A DNA stretch of 64,000 bases from contig WHVD01000060.1 in assembly GCA_015178975.1 (NCBI GenBank), forward strand, positions 62,001 through 126,000, read 5' to 3'. The notes beneath the pieces are model-generated. The model ran no database searches. It saw only the letters and a program-made list of their open reading frames with translations, and was not told the origin of the DNA. This document shows positions 22,311 to 35,617 of the stretch, piece by piece (position 1 is the first letter of the stretch; every line of letters starts with the position of its first letter). The translations under genes were made by a program, and so were the position numbers. Origin of the DNA: Hysterangium stoloniferum (lineage: Eukaryota; Basidiomycota; Agaricomycetes; Hysterangiales; Hysterangiaceae).

Positions 22311-23847
22311 AAGCCTAAGGTAGCAAGTTATTTACTGAGCTGCTTGTACCATTTGAGTGCACCTTGCTTTGAGCCATAGAGAGCTACTTGTAGATGTACA
22401 ATGAGATCCTTTCCCTTTTGCAAAACCAGGCAGAAGTTCCATAAATATTATTTCATTGTCATCAAGTTCCCATTAAGGAATGTGCTATGGAAATCGAATG
22501 CATCCACATCCCAGTTGTGGCCTGCAGTCATAGCAAGGATAAGATGGATGGATAAGAGATGAGTGACAGGAGCATATGTTTCATGGTAGTTGACACCTTG
22601 TACTTGTGTGAAGCCTTTCACAATGAGTTGAGCATTATACTTGTCGATTTCACCTGCTGATTCTTCTTTATCTTGAAGATCCATTTGCAGTCGACGACAT
22701 TGACATTCTTTGCTGGTCTGGATATGACATCACAGGTGCATGCTTCATCAAGACTCTTAAGTTCAGCCTTGATAGCTTCATCCCATTGAGACCAATCTGA
22801 TTGTTTCCATGCCTCATCTATTGTGCATGGCTCCAATGCTTCTGTCTCACAGGTTTCTGCATGCATTGCATAAGCAATGTCATCATCTTCCATTTCCCAA
22901 GTGCCAGCAGTGGTGTCAGCAATGATGCCCATGCTATCTCCACTGCTCTCACATTGGCCTTCAACCTCAACACCTTGGATTCCATGGGGGACTACTGGGT
23001 TCCCAGTCTGACCATCATGTGTGCCAGTGCCATCATGTAGTATCCACAAGTATGGGGATTCAGTGCATTGACAGGTTAGGCATCTTAGTGTAAGTGCTGA
23101 TTCATCAAGCTGTGGGTATGGTGGGTCTGGGTTGACTTCTGGTGGTATGGTCAAGCTGACTTAAGGATTAGAGGTGTCAAGGGGAGGTTCAGGTAAGTTA
23201 GAACTACTGTGATCATTCATTGACTCCTTATTATCTCCCCCTTGGTCTACAGCCTATGAGGTCCCCATGTGACACCTTTACATTTGTCAAATGAGATATT
23301 TTGTTCCACACCAACAGTTTGATGGTCTTCAAAGTAAATTGTATGGCCTCCACTTTCAGCATTGAAGGTGACCCAATACCCCAATGGCCCTCTTGCACTC
23401 TCATGTTGAGTTTGGAGCCATTTGCATCATGTACCCACACCTGTGCACTCCACACCTGTAAGTTGCCAATATTTGGTTTCTTATGATGTAATAGCTCATA
23501 TGGTGTCTTGCCATCAAGGATGTGTGACATTGTGTGGTTCTTTACAAAGGCAACATGTGCTAATGCTTCCCCCCACAGCATTTTGGGTAGTCCACTTGCA
23601 TGTCCAACTGCACAAACATGTTCCATCAATGTTAGGTTGATCCTTTCAGCCACACCATTATGCTGTGGTATATCATGCACAGTAACCTTCTGTTTTGTTC
23701 CTTGGGTCTTCAAATGGTGAGTAAATTAATTACTGAGGTATTCACCACCACAATCTTATTGCAACCATTTGATGTTGTATCTGTGCCCAGGCTTTGTAAG
23801 CCTTGTAGGAATCTAAGGTCTCTGATTTTGCCACTTGTAGGTAGATG

Positions 23848-24551
23848 TGTTACAACTGTGTTGCAACCCAATCCTGCTGTACCCCCATGTTACAACCTGT
23901 GTGCTCAGCACACCATCGGACCTGATTGGACCCCATGCAAAACTCCAATCGCTCACAAACCATCAGTATCCTGACTAACCCCATTGAGCACCTTCATTGT
24001 TCCCGATTGGTAATTCTGTCTGCCCCTTATCCTATACAACCAGTTTATGCCTTTTCTGCCCCCATAGTAGTCTACATCCAGATTTATAATGTTCCGTCTA
24101 TCAGCCTCTGTTTTCACATCACTCTATATGGAGTTCCATCTTCTCCATTAGCACTTTCCTTTGTTCTGCTTTTGTTTGGATAAGCACCAGATTTCCATAT
24201 GTATGCCGCTCATGTATTGTAGTATTAGGAAAATCAGAATATCGACTCAGAACACTCCTAAACAACTCTCATAGTTGCTCTAAATATCGTGCTCTCCACC
24301 TCTGCTTGCACTCACTCACCCTCAGTTTCTGACTTTTGGTCTCCAACCCTTCGACCAACCCTCAACTTATCCTTCAGCTTCCAATTGGTGACTTACTAAG
24401 AGGATTATTTGACAGGACTAGTTTTCCGCCCACCCAAAATTTAAGGACACCTGATGGTAACTTGTAAGGGTGCAGCATATAAGCTAAAGCCAAGTCCTTC
24501 CATTCAGTCCCCATCAGTCTACCAACATCAGTCAGTTTTCTGTTCTTAACA
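23848..24551 (+). repeat. Solo LTR, family D (related to family A)
   Basis: About 704 bp from TGTTACAACTGTGTTGC to TCTGTTCTTAACA. It aligns with the family A LTR but has lost most CpG. It contains the shared LTR core box (ATAAGCTAAAGCCAAGTCC near 24479). It lies in copia integrase sequence. The flanks AGATG and CCCCA do not match. Confidence 0.75.
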
Positions 24552-24657
24552 CCCCAAATGGGTGCTCATTTTCATGTTTGATGTGATAAAATACATTACT
24601 GATAGGGATTTCACCTATTAGCCTCTTTTGACAATTGAATATATGACAAATGGTGTT

Positions 24658-25711
24658 TGTCAGGAACTGGAAAACCCGCCGGCCTCTGGGCCCCCGGACC
24701 CCGTCCTACATGCTCCCGACCCTCTATATTGTATAGTAACAACCAGAGTTCCCACGGGAGCCCGCATGTCAACTTGTTTATGCCTGACTCTCTGTACGCA
24801 CCCCACCTGTCTGCACCTAACCCTCTGTGTCTCATACACCAGTCCTCGGATTCCTCCGGACTCCGGACTCCACTCTATGTACACCCGACACTCTGTGTCT
24901 TATGTACCAGTCACCGGACTCTGACCGGACTCCTGGAACCCCTCTAACAGAGCATAGAACCCCGCTCCTGTTATCTGTCTCTGTATCTCACACACCAGTC
25001 ATCGGAAAACCCACTGGACTCCACCGGACCTCCTGCACATCAAACCTGTCTATACCCGACACTACCTTGTGCACCAAGTCACCGGACTCCGGCCGGACTT
25101 CCAGAACCCCTCTAACTGAGCCCCACTCCAGTTATGGTTAAATGACCTGTCATGATTCGTTCTCCACTCCCGTTCCATTCCGTCCCTAATTCCCAGTTTA
25201 GTATTTACTTGTTTCGTTTTATGTTTAATAGTTCTGCCTCTCATTAATACCAGATTTGGTATTATTACATTTCACAGTCTATATAAGTCTGCTATATTCA
25301 TGTACTTAGAATCCAGTTTCAATCTCGAACTAGTTTTCCCCCGAACAAGTTTGATCCTTGAACAGTCTCTAGTCCTCTTGTCTGTCTGCACACTCGATTC
25401 CCGGAACTCCCACAGGAACTCTGGAATCTATATCTTCCTGTATGCATTCTGTCAGCTCGAAATATGGACACCCAAATGAGTGTACAAGGGCGCAGCCTAT
25501 AAGCTGAAGCCAAGTCCATCTCAGTCGTTCACCATATCTTTCTGGTAATTATTCTGATATCAGTGTTCCTTGTACTAATAATCCCGGAACTTTCCCGGGA
25601 CCTATTGCCCGGGGACTCCGTGGGACTATTCCCGGAAGCAAGTGTGTGTTCGGAATAGTTACCGGAAACCTCCGCGGGACTATCCGTGGAGCTTTGTTCG
25701 GGAACTTAACA
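24658..25711 (+). repeat. Solo LTR, family C, with target duplication GTGTT
   Basis: 1054 bp from TGTCAGGAACTGG to CGGGAACTTAACA, flanked by GTGTT on both sides (24653-24657, 25712-25716). It lies in the copia protease-integrase interval. It carries internal near-repeats of an ACCGGACTC-type block. The same LTR family bounds the gypsy element at the right edge of the window. Confidence 0.9.
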
Positions 25712-27002
25712 GTGTTACAGAAAAGTGCTGCATAGCCCATGGCAGCCAGTTTGCTGATTGAGACAAGGGTAACCCCCATTGATGGTGCATACAACACATT
25801 CTTCAACAAGACACATGTTTTGGACTTTCCATTTGGGATATCAATGTGCAGGTCTCCACGTCCATCAAATGTATGTTTGTTGGCAGCAGTGATGGGTTTG
25901 GGAGGAATGGTGACAAAGTTAATAAAGTGATCATGGTAGGGAGAAAGGTGTTGTGAGGCACCTGAGTCAAAATGTTTGACTGTACAGGTAGGTGTTTAGT
26001 CATTTGCTAGGGCAAATGTTGCATATGGGAGAGTAGACATGGCCTCTTGACCATCATGAGCTTTGCTGATGCTCTCTGCTAGCCAAACAGCATATGGTTC
26101 ATTGTTGTTCTTTCTTTCCTCTAGGCTTCTAGCCCTTTGGAGCCTTGCCTGAACTGCCACCACCTTCTTCCCAGCAGTCTCTCTACCTGTGGCCTTCCCA
26201 TCCACAGTTGTTGCAGTTCCATTTGAATCTCCTTTTTCACTCCTTGGACTCAGCTGTGAATTCTTTGTCATTGTCCTTTGACTTTGACTTCCCACAATTT
26301 TGGACTGTGAGGTGGTCATATTCATCAAGGATGAGTGACATCAGTATGTCTGGGCTAATGACTTTGTTGTTTAACTTCATGTTCATTGAGAGTGATGATA
26401 AGATGGTGTTGTAGGTTCGAGGGAGTGATGTGAAGATGATATTGAACATGTCATCATTGGAAATGGATTATCCCATTGATGCAAGATCTTCATGAATTGA
26501 TACCATCTTTTTGAGGTGTGCCCATGCATCCCCACCATCTTTTAGTTTCATCTTGCCAAGCTGTCATCTCAGCTCAACACCTACAACCAAGGAACATTCT
26601 TTGAATTGGCTTCATAGAGTGTCATAATACTTGTTATCAGTGGCTTTTGAAAGAAGTTGGATGAATATGGAATTGAGGATGGTGGCAGTGCAATCTGTTG
26701 TCATACAATGGCATCTTTTTCAAACCAGTCTTCAAGAGCCTTCTTGTAGTCCTTGACCTCTTTTTGCTCTGCAGCTGTGGCTGGTATCCACACTGGCAAC
26801 TTCCCTTCTGCAGGGTTGCTCAGCATTGGCTTTGTGCCATGAAGGTACCCAGTTAACCCTCTTGTTGCTAGTGACAGTTCTAGCCTGCCTTTCCATGAAG
26901 GCCAGTCTTTTCCAGAAGCATCTAACTGTGGAACTTTCAAGAACTATCACCTAGTTTGATAGTGGACATGCTGTTGTTGCTATGTGAGGGAGTTACTGAG
27001 CT

Positions 27003-27016
27003 CAGGGCCCATAACC
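27003..27016 (-). promoter_or_regulatory. Copia primer binding site (half-tRNA iMet type)
   Basis: Immediately inside the 5' LTR the reverse strand reads GGTTATGGGCCCTG. The complement matches the anticodon stem-loop of eukaryotic initiator tRNA, the site used by Drosophila copia through a cleaved tRNA half. TRIM-1 has nearly the same bases at the same place. Confidence 0.75.
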
Positions 27017-27123
27017 TGTGGTAAGGTAATCTCAGTATATTAGGTAGTAATCACTAAGGTTACATATTAACTAACAATGGTTAGGCAAGCTATAGCATAG
27101 CTACTCAATGTTTGATTCCAACA

Positions 27124-28075
27124 CCCTATAACAGCAAAACTGTGATATCACTGGCACAAGTACCTTTAATTTTGGAAGAATTTGGGTAGGAACTACATGC
27201 ATAGGCAGTTCCAGTCATTACTAATTCCAAGAAAACACTGCCTAGATCTTGTATTATACCCAAAGCACGGATGGCTGTAGTGACATGGTTAACTGCTTAA
27301 CAAGTGGAATATGTGGTTGGGAACCCTCAGGACCCACACATATCCATAGCAATCCTTATCCATGGCTTTGATTCTGGTCCACTATGTAGTAGTCATATGA
27401 GTCCAGTCACTTCTGATGACTATTATGTATGTATTTGTGTTTGAGTTGTGGTCCATTTTTCCACTAAAGTCACTATTTTGTGCCTTGATCCCTTCTATTC
27501 TCTCATGCGAATAGATTTTGTGTTTTACAGACAGACAAACATAGTTTAAACAAACTCCACATTAGTATCAATCTGGGACCCTACACTGCCAGTACAGATA
27601 TGATGGACCTGCTTAGCTGCCTTCATGATTTGAACACTTTCGAATAAACCTATTATTAGTAATGTATATCTATCAAATTCCAAGTAGACGATTGAGCAAA
27701 CGGAACGTATATCGGATTCATTCTTCTCACTTTACCGGCGCTGCCCTCATTCTGAACTGAACATATTGAAAGAGACGTAAATTTCTTGAGGGAAAGAGCA
27801 GGGTAGAACTATTTGAACATCTACACAAATTGAGTGAATGGTTCATGCGTTTTCTGGTCTTCAGTAATTTGAAAATATTTATTTTGGTCTCTTGTTCTTA
27901 CACATTTTTAGATGAGGGAAAGTATCAATATTTAACCAGCCATAGTGTGGCCAAGCTTTTTAGCACACGATGGTGGCGAGGCTTATCTCTGGTTGATTTA
28001 AAGTAATCATACGTTTGTTTCGCTCAAAGAGACGACCCGTGCACGGAAGAATTTGTACTAAATGACAAATCAGAT
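27124..28075. other. Transition from copia to host sequence, no gene seen
   Basis: 27124-27620 is CpG-poor and repeat-like but matches nothing I recognise. From about 27650 the sequence becomes CpG-containing. The DUF6533 gene ends at 28076. Confidence 0.35.
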
Positions 28076-28914
28076 TTATCTAGTATCCTTCTGATGGGTA
28101 AACTGGAGAGTCTTCATTGTGTTAGTAGCACGTCCGGTAGTCTCTGAATCGCCATTAAAATAGACTTTACGCATATTAAGCATCATACGACTGCCCATGG
28201 CGCAGGATATTGCGACTGTAAGCCTGAAGAAGGGAGTGGGAAGTTAGTCCTATTAAGATGATACACCAAGCCAACTTGAACGCATACCCAAGGCCAGCTT
28301 CGCCGTTCACCGGAGGGCAAAGAGCCCATGTTAGGCAATTGGCTAGAAGAGTGAAAAAGATTCTATAAAGGCGAGGGACGGTTACAACTCAAAAGTAATA
28401 CCGTAGCTTATAGGACACTCACGCTAAGAAATACAGTATGCTATATGGGTGTGGTGAGCAACCTTTACCAGAAATGATACCATTACCATCGAACTCACTT
28501 GTCCTTAATCAATATGCTCATTAATGGCAAGTTATGGGTTTTTCTGTACACTGAAGACGACTTAAACAAAGCAAGCAGGCACAGGATTGTTTCAAATATG
28601 AGGCTAGGGATCCACATAGCGTAGAATAGAAACTCGTCCTCAGATTGTAATCCGTCGTAGCACCCACTCAATAGGTGTAAAGGAATTGAGGTGACGTTCC
28701 AATTTGCAGGAAGTGGAATAACCGCTATGAGGGGGGTAACGATGGCTATACCCACAATTGATATAGTCGCCAAGATCTCGAGAAGAAATAGCAATCCAAT
28801 TACTATCACTAGGATGCGATTTCCGTCGTATATGGCAAAGAGCTGCAGCGATATTTTTCTCAAATATCTGACATGACCAATATTTTATTTCACTTACACG
28901 AAGCTGCAGGATAA
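28076..28914 (-). CDS. DUF6533 family membrane protein, 3' part of gene
   Basis: Five exons on the reverse strand join in phase: 28914-28898, 28842-28499, 28440-28423, 28362-28267, 28223-28076 (stop). They encode about 207 residues: VILQLR-LFAIYDGNRI, membrane segments ILVIVIGLLFLLEILATI and YAMWIPSLIFETILCLLALF, then SILIKD-NILYFLA-IFFTLLANCLTW and a last segment WLTVAISCAMGSRMMLNMR. This is the usual C-terminal two thirds of DUF6533 proteins, a large family of multi-pass proteins in mushroom-forming fungi with no known function. One exon is only 18 nt. The N-terminal exons (expected VYDYxxT motif) were not found; an exon-like block near 28965-29090 is possible but unproven. A second family member lies at 45-46 kb. 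Confidence 0.75.
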
Positions 28915-30800
28915 CTAGGATGTGGACGAATTAAAGTTGTATTCAGACACGAAAGAAATTTCGTAGCTTGCCTTCAGCATTCAGTATTGCGATAAATACT
29001 CTATTTTGGCGAATTAGGAATAGATATGACAGTTAGTATAGCGAAACATACGATATTCCCTCCCACGCAAATAAAAATAAACAGCTGCATTGACATGTAT
29101 AAAATCACATGGGTGCTTCATAGAGACAAAAAAATAACAACTTACGGCTACACATAATAATTTTTTTAATAACCCAATAAGTCAGCACTGATTAAGTATT
29201 GACACTAACAATGTGTGGCTTCTTAAGCGAATTTATTGTCCAAAATGCTGTTACGACGCATTTTTTGGGTAAACATATGAAATCAACCATTAAACGAGTC
29301 AGGACATACATAGGTTAGTTATGAATAGAGCGCATAAGCTGAAATAGCGATTCTGTCTATGCGGTGAGTATTCTCAGTTTGGAGCACAGATAGATATACA
29401 CACAAAAATGTACAGAGCTTTCCCGAATGATCATCGACGATTCCATATAAATTCAACCTTGTGGATATCAACATAAAGTCAGAACAAAGACTTTGTGTAC
29501 GTCAAAGGAGTAGTACCTCACTATCGAATGTAAGAGCTGCGTGGTCAATGTCAAGCACAAGTACTCAGTATTCGGCAGGCACGTCTGGAAGCGTGTTGAA
29601 ACAATACGATGGATTTACCTGAATCATATAACAAGAGAGGGAGAGAGGCCACAGTGAGATATTTTGTAAGAAATCCTGTTCATGATAGTTCTGAATTGTT
29701 AAAACATTAGGTTAATCGTAAAATAGCATGGCTTACTGCCAAAAATATTTCCCACAAACTCTGTCTCAAAGAATATTTTCATATTAGGTGTTGAATTGAA
29801 ATATAGGAAATTTGGGTGAATATAAGAGGTATTGAGGGGTGTGATTGCCACAGTGGCAAGAGTAACGTATTTCAAAAGTGCAATTATGACAGCTCTGACA
29901 CTGAGCGCAGGGCGATGACATCCCGTTACTGTCAGGACATTTTTAGATACATAGAATACGAAGCATGTGTCGCAAATGTGTTGCAAATTAGTTATTGGCC
30001 GATGTGAGACCGTGAATTCCCAGCGATGTCAGTGACAAGCGCTCGTCAGCGAGCTAGTAACATTGTCTCCGTGATATAATATATCGATCAGAAAGATTGG
30101 ATATGTTAGAGATCTCTCAATATATATATATCAATTTCAAAAGCTCACATTGTACGTGAAGTTTGCAAGATAGTTTCTAGAAATCTAATTGAATGGCGTA
30201 GAAAGCCAAGTGCTGATGGCCCTGAAGATGACCAGTCGACCCCCCGCCATGTGGGTGGAGGATCATCAAGATCCGAGAGAAGCACCTGCATGGCCCCTGT
30301 ATTGGAAAATTCCAGCTGGCCGTAACTCCCTTCTGCGATGCAAGGGGTGTTGGAAAACCAGGAATATATATTTTGATATATCGCTGGGATGGGAACTCAG
30401 AGCATGATACGTCAAACAATTTACAAGCGTCCATTCACTCTCATCCTTTTCATAAAACCAGCCGTGGACATCGTGTTATAAACTAAGAAACCCGGGCGGT
30501 TACAGTGGACACCAGATATGTAATCTGGTCCAGACTAAAAAGTTGTTGCGTTGGGAGGTAGTTTGCATGACTTGCCGTTGACCCTGACAAAACTGTAACA
30601 AGGGACGAAGTGTCCGGACTCAGTCGCCGCCTGAGAATTGTAGAATAACATATTCCCTATAACAGGGCATGGGATGCCCTGACTATGTACATGAGTTGTC
30701 TCTACAGCAATTTGTACCCGGGTTAACTTGACAAGGTACGTGTGTACATTGCAGTCTACTGCCATTTTTTAATAATTCTCTCTACAATTTTTACTACGCA
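28915..30800. other. Mostly unassigned host-like stretch
   Basis: This should contain the missing 5' end of the DUF6533 gene. A block at 29360-29640 resembles 13790-14010. A forward frame at 30189-30407 and a reverse frame at 30535-30765 are open. With a 39-nt GT-AG intron, the latter would give a 63-residue peptide ending FVRVNGKSCKLPPNATTF. I recognise neither. Confidence 0.35.
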
Positions 30801-30803
30801 ACT

Positions 30804-31080
30804 ATGTGGCTTCAAGACCCACCCGGTTTTGTGAGTAGGAAACCCAGTGCAAAAAAGATAAATTGTTCATCCTTGTGCTATTGGGCCCTCATAAGGAGTG
30901 GAGCAGGGATGGTTATGACAAGTTTGCTGCATTGGCTTTCCACTATGGACAATAGAAGATGTATGGTCAGGTCTGTCCCACAGAGTGCTGGTCTGATTGA
31001 ATGCTGAATTATGATGACTGCAGTGACAACATGGGGGGCACTGGCATCAGTACACCAAAGAGCTGTCCAGTGTATAGTCT
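30804..31080 (+). mobile_element. Ty1/copia RT fragment, fossil
   Basis: The frame MWLQDPPGFVSRKPS resembles the RT motif QPPGF of copia elements, followed by lysine-rich sequence. No LTR is attached. It is directly followed by gypsy gag sequence. Short, old and broken. Confidence 0.55.
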
Positions 31081-31532
31081 TCTACATGATTTCTTTTCTC
31101 ACAATTATTCAAACTATAATAAATGTGATATACATTTTTTGATGTTTACCATACTGCAGAACCAGGGAACTTATCCCAAAAATAAAATGGGCAAGTGTTG
31201 CTGTCACCCTCCTTGGTGCATTTACCAGCAAGGATCTGAAAAAATTAAAACATTTCCTTCTCCAATGCTGTTTTGGTTTCTGTGATCAACCTGCTGCATG
31301 TAAATATAACAGTCAAAAAGGCAATTTTGTGCTCTCTGATCTTAAGGATACCACTCAGGATTGGTTCAAACCTGGCCAGACTTTCCAGAATATCTGATGA
31401 GATACCCACATGACTTGACGATTGGGATGCATTTGTCAAAGAACTGGAAACTAATTTCAGACCTTATGATCAATCTGGTAAAGCAGACAATGAATTAATG
31501 GCACTCAAGATGAAGGACAATCAATGAGTTTC

Positions 31533-32321
31533 TGTTAGGACTGGAAAACCCGCCAGGCTCCAGACCCTATCCTACATGCACCTGACTCACTATATCAAGT
31601 TACAGCTAAACTGGAAAACCCACTGGGACCTGGACATCAAGCCTGTCTGTACCTGACCCTCTGTGTCTCATGCATCAGTTACTGGACCCGGCCAGGACCT
31701 GCACACATCAAAGCCTGTCTATGTCCAACCCCATTCCACACACCAGTCACTGGGCTCCACCTGGATAACCCAACAGCTCTATAACTGAGCCCCATTCCCA
31801 TTATGATCTAATGACCTGGACTCCACCTCCATTCCATTCCTAACACCTAATTTGGTGTTTACTTATCTCATTTTGTGACTACTTGTTTGGATCTCATTAT
31901 TACTGGATTTGGTATAACATACATTCCACAGTCTATATAGTCTGGCAGATGTTGTACATACAATCCAGTCAGAAAATCAGCTTAGATCTCCCCAGTAATC
32001 TTAGTATATTTTCCACTCTATTCCTCTCTTTGAAACACATCACTATTTACCTCGTCAGAGCCCACAGGTTCCAACCTATCTATTGCTTAACTTCCAATCC
32101 ATCACCACCTGACCCCTCAACCTCATTGGAGCCTGTGGGCTCCCTGACTGGTCTTTCGACCTATCAACTACACCCAGACTCCCCATGTTTCCTATCTGCC
32201 TGTTTGAAATTGGATGCCACGATCTCGCGAGGGCACAGCCTATAAGCTGAAGCCAAGTCCTACTGGAATACCCACAGGATTCTCCAGAAACCATCCACTA
32301 AGCCCTGCACACACCTTAACA
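31533..32321 (+). repeat. Solo LTR, family C, with target duplication GTTTC
   Basis: 789 bp, TGTTAGGACTGG to ACACCTTAACA, flanked by GTTTC (31528-31532, 32322-32326). It lies within gypsy gag. Its CpG sites are mostly TpG or CpA, so it is older than the copy at 63836. Confidence 0.92.
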
Positions 32322-34173
32322 GTTTCTGTTTATCTTGTCAAATTCAATACCCTTGCTGCATGCTGTGGCTGGGATGATTCTGCCCTCAGACACCATTTCT
32401 ATATGGGTCTTCCATCACACCTGAAAGATGACATCTGCAAAGAAGGAAAGCTGAAAACTCTCCAACTCATGTAGATGAAAGTTCAGAAATCTGATGCCTG
32501 CTACTGGGAATGAAATCATGGAAATTTCCTGAGAAAATCTGATGGAACATTCTCAAAACAATAAGGTGTTGACTAGTAAGACTTTGGGCAACAACTCTGG
32601 CAACAATTCCAGCAACTCTGGAAATAATACTGGCAAATCAAATTCTGATCAGAAGAAAGACAAAAAATCCAACAAGGAAAAACAGTCAACTCCCAATAAA
32701 CTGACATTTCCCACTTGTTGGGTTCTGACAGTAAACTCACCCCAAAGGAGAAACAATGATGCATGAATATTGACCTCCACCTTTTCTGTGGGAAAGGCAG
32801 AGACAAGGTTTCTGACTGCACCATTAAGTCAAACTCTTCCAAGGCTCATGCAGCAACAACCTCTGCTAAGACTTCAACATCCAAGGAGAAACCCACCATG
32901 GAACTGAAAAAAGAGTAAGCAACCCTCTGGAATCTGCACAGACAGAGGGTTGTGTTGACTCTCTCCATGTTTCTGAGATTATCCATCTCAACACATTCAC
33001 TCTTTGAAATCTTGTCTCATTATATGTAAAACTCATCTCTGACCTTCTTGGAAATTTAGTGTTCCTAGCTCTGATAGATTCTGGCTTCACACATTGTTTT
33101 GTAGATACCACCTTTGCCATGAAACATAATCTGAAACTCCATTCTGTTCCCACAATCTCTTTGCATCTGTTTGATGGTACTAGCAATATGGCAATACCCA
33201 CACCTGTGACATGTCTATCTGGTTCCCATGTGGAAAATCTCAGATAATTACATTTTTCATAACACAGTTGGACTCTAGCTGTTCAGTCATTCTTGGATAC
33301 AACTGGCCCACCTGATTTAATCCATTGATTGACTGGGTACTGGGCAGTAATTTTCTGAATTCCTGACACTTCTGTTCCTCCTGCAGTGTCAACTCTGGCC
33401 AGACCCTCTTCAGTCTCAATGGCAACTCCAGCTTCCACTGAAGCCTCCCAACCTCCAAAAATCTCTCTCATCAATGCTGCAGCATTTGTTAGGGCAAGTA
33501 AACTGGATGGACCACAGTGTTTTTCAATCAATTTAAAAGTTGATGAAGCATCTGGATGTTTTGAAACTCCAGAATTATCCAAGCTAAAAGCCAACCTGGA
33601 AGGAGTTCCTGAGAAATATCATGATTTCATGGATGTTTTCAGTAAGCAGAAAGCTGACTGGCTTGCACCAGATAGGCCTTATGACTTAAAAATTGATATT
33701 GAGCCTGGTTCAAACCCTCCTTGGGACCTATTTACTCATTGTCCCAATTGAAACTTTCATCTATTTAGGAGTCCTTGGATGAACACCTGTCTCTCAAGGT
33801 TTCATCTGGCTCTCAAAGTCTCCATATGGAGCAGCCATCCTTTTTGTTAAAAAGAAAGGATGGTTCCCTTCACCTCTGTGTTGATTTCTGAGGTTTAAAT
33901 TCCATAACATGGAAAGATAAATATCCACTTCCACTCATTACAGACTTACTCAATGCCCCATGGAAGGCTTGGATTTACACCAAAATAGACCTCAAACACA
34001 CTTATCACTTGGTCCAAATTTCTGAAGGTGATGAATGGAAGACTGATTTCTGCACCCACTATGGTTCTTTTGAATGGTTGATTATGCCTTTCAGCCTTAC
34101 CAATGCTCCCTCCACTTTTCAACATTTTGTTAATGATATATTTTCTGACATGCTTGATGTACATATGTGTTAT

Positions 34174-34894
34174 TGTTACGACCGTGTCGCAACCCTATCG
34201 GCCCCGAGGTTATCGCCACTTGTCAACGTTTCAAGTCATCCTCTCGGAAACCATCGGCCCCGAAGCTGACGAATGTTTCGCGAAGATCAAACTCCATTTA
34301 CGCCCACGTCAAATAACTCGTATTGTCTGGTCAAACTTTGATACGTTCCCCTTTATTATGTTGATCCGTTCAATCTTATGTTTCGCATATGTCTATCTAT
34401 ATTAGTAGTCCTCGAACCATTTCCTTTTACCGTAATCCCGCTCTCGGTTATCATCGGCCTCCGAACTAATCATAAACTTCCCGTTCCTAGTCAAGCTTAT
34501 TGTTAAAACCGTGTTCCGCCCTTCTCCCCATTAGTATTTTCCAGACGCCTGTTACTTGTATATGAACCTGCTGTAATTGTAGTTGCTAGGCAATCAGAAT
34601 ATCGACTCAGAATACCCTCATACACCTGTATCAGTCTCATACTAAGAATCCCCCCATCCGCCTTCGCGTGCGCTCGCCCACTCCCGGCCCCGACCCCTTG
34701 GCCCGACGCTCGACTTGTCCTTCAATTCCGATCGGTATCACGCCGAAAGGGACTCACTAGGATTAGTCTTCGCCCGCCCGAAATTTAAGGACATCCTACG
34801 GATATTTGCGAGGGCGCAGCACATAAGCTGAAGCCAAGTCCTTCCGATCGGTCCCTGTCGGCCACCGACATTAGTCAGTTTCCAGTTCTTAACA
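34174..34894 (+). repeat. Solo LTR, family A, with target duplication GTTAT
   Basis: 721 bp, TGTTACGACCGTGTCGC to AGTTCTTAACA, flanked by GTTAT (34169-34173, 34895-34899). It is inserted in the RT of the family B gypsy. It is CpG-rich in a CpG-poor host element, so it is a recent insertion into an old fossil. Confidence 0.95.
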
Positions 34895-35039
34895 GTTATA
34901 CTGTATATAGTCTATCTGGATGACATTTTGGTATTTTCTGAAGTTCCTGTGCTTCACAACAAACAGATCCACAAATCTTTCTGAAGACTCTGAAAAAACA
35001 GTCTTGTCATGAATGGTAAAAAGTGCTATTTTGACATGG

Positions 35040-35617
35040 TGTTAAGTGTCATGTTGGAACCTATTCCAGAACTATTGGAAAGTCACCAGGAAGTCAGAAA
35101 CTATCAGATAGGGTCAGGATGTCAGCTTCAGCTTATGTGCTGCACCTCTACACAAACACTTGGGAGTCCTTAATTTCAGAGATGGAAACTTATGCTGGAA
35201 GATATGGATATTTCAGAGTTTGGAAGAGTTCCAAATTTCAAGCATACAGAAAGACAGAAAAGAGAATAAGAAACTAAGTTGATATCAGATCTAACGTCAA
35301 GTACAATTTGTGGAAACTAATATAGATCGTCTCATTATTGTAGTACAAATTTAGGATCATAATAAGATGAAATTAGAAGTATTCTGAAATGGAAATACAA
35401 TAAGATGGACTAGGGAAAATATTCTGAAATGGGAATACAATAAGTAAATGAGTGAATACTTGTCAGTCGACAAATTACTAAGGTGAAACAAGGTGAGATC
35501 TGGAAGTATGGGAACTATGAATGTTCTGTAGTTGGAAGTCAGGGTCAGATATTGAGGTGGAGGTCAGATGTTTGGGATGATATCAGATATTAAAGTATCC
35601 AGGAATGGGTCATAACA
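35040..35617 (-). repeat. Solo LTR, family B, with target duplication CATGG
   Basis: 578 bp in reverse orientation, TGTTAAGTGTCATG to GGGTCATAACA, flanked by CATGG (35035-35039, 35618-35622). It lies inside a gypsy of the same family, in the RT, showing that the family kept moving after the host copy had landed. Confidence 0.92.

Larger units (their letters stand above)
17999..27123 (-). mobile_element. Ty1/copia retrotransposon with nested insertions, fossil
   Basis: The short LTRs at 17999-18108 and 27017-27123 share TGTTGGAATCAAA at their starts. On the reverse strand the order is 5' LTR, primer site GGTTATGGGCCC (complementary to the 5' half of initiator tRNA, as in Drosophila copia), gag (about 26940-26240; VPQLDASGKDWPSWKGRLEL), protease/GAG-pre region (about 26000-25720; NVLYAPSMGVTLVSISKLAA), integrase (about 24650-22900), RT (about 22680-21430 and 19980-19890; ASHVDDCAITG), RNase H (19300-18915 and 18370-18110; SDNQSAITLT, SKHIDIHYHF), a purine tract TTTGAGGGGGAG, and the 3' LTR. 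Without insertions it is about 4.5 kb, normal for copia. It is old, CpG-poor and broken, with many breaks. Nested: LTR-like F copies, Tc1 (20002-21479), LTR D and LTR C. Confidence 0.85.

Noticed and set aside
24628-25141. Overlapping Pro/Thr/Ser-rich ORFs
   Set aside because: They lie entirely inside a family C LTR with a perfect target duplication, where internal repeats keep frames open.
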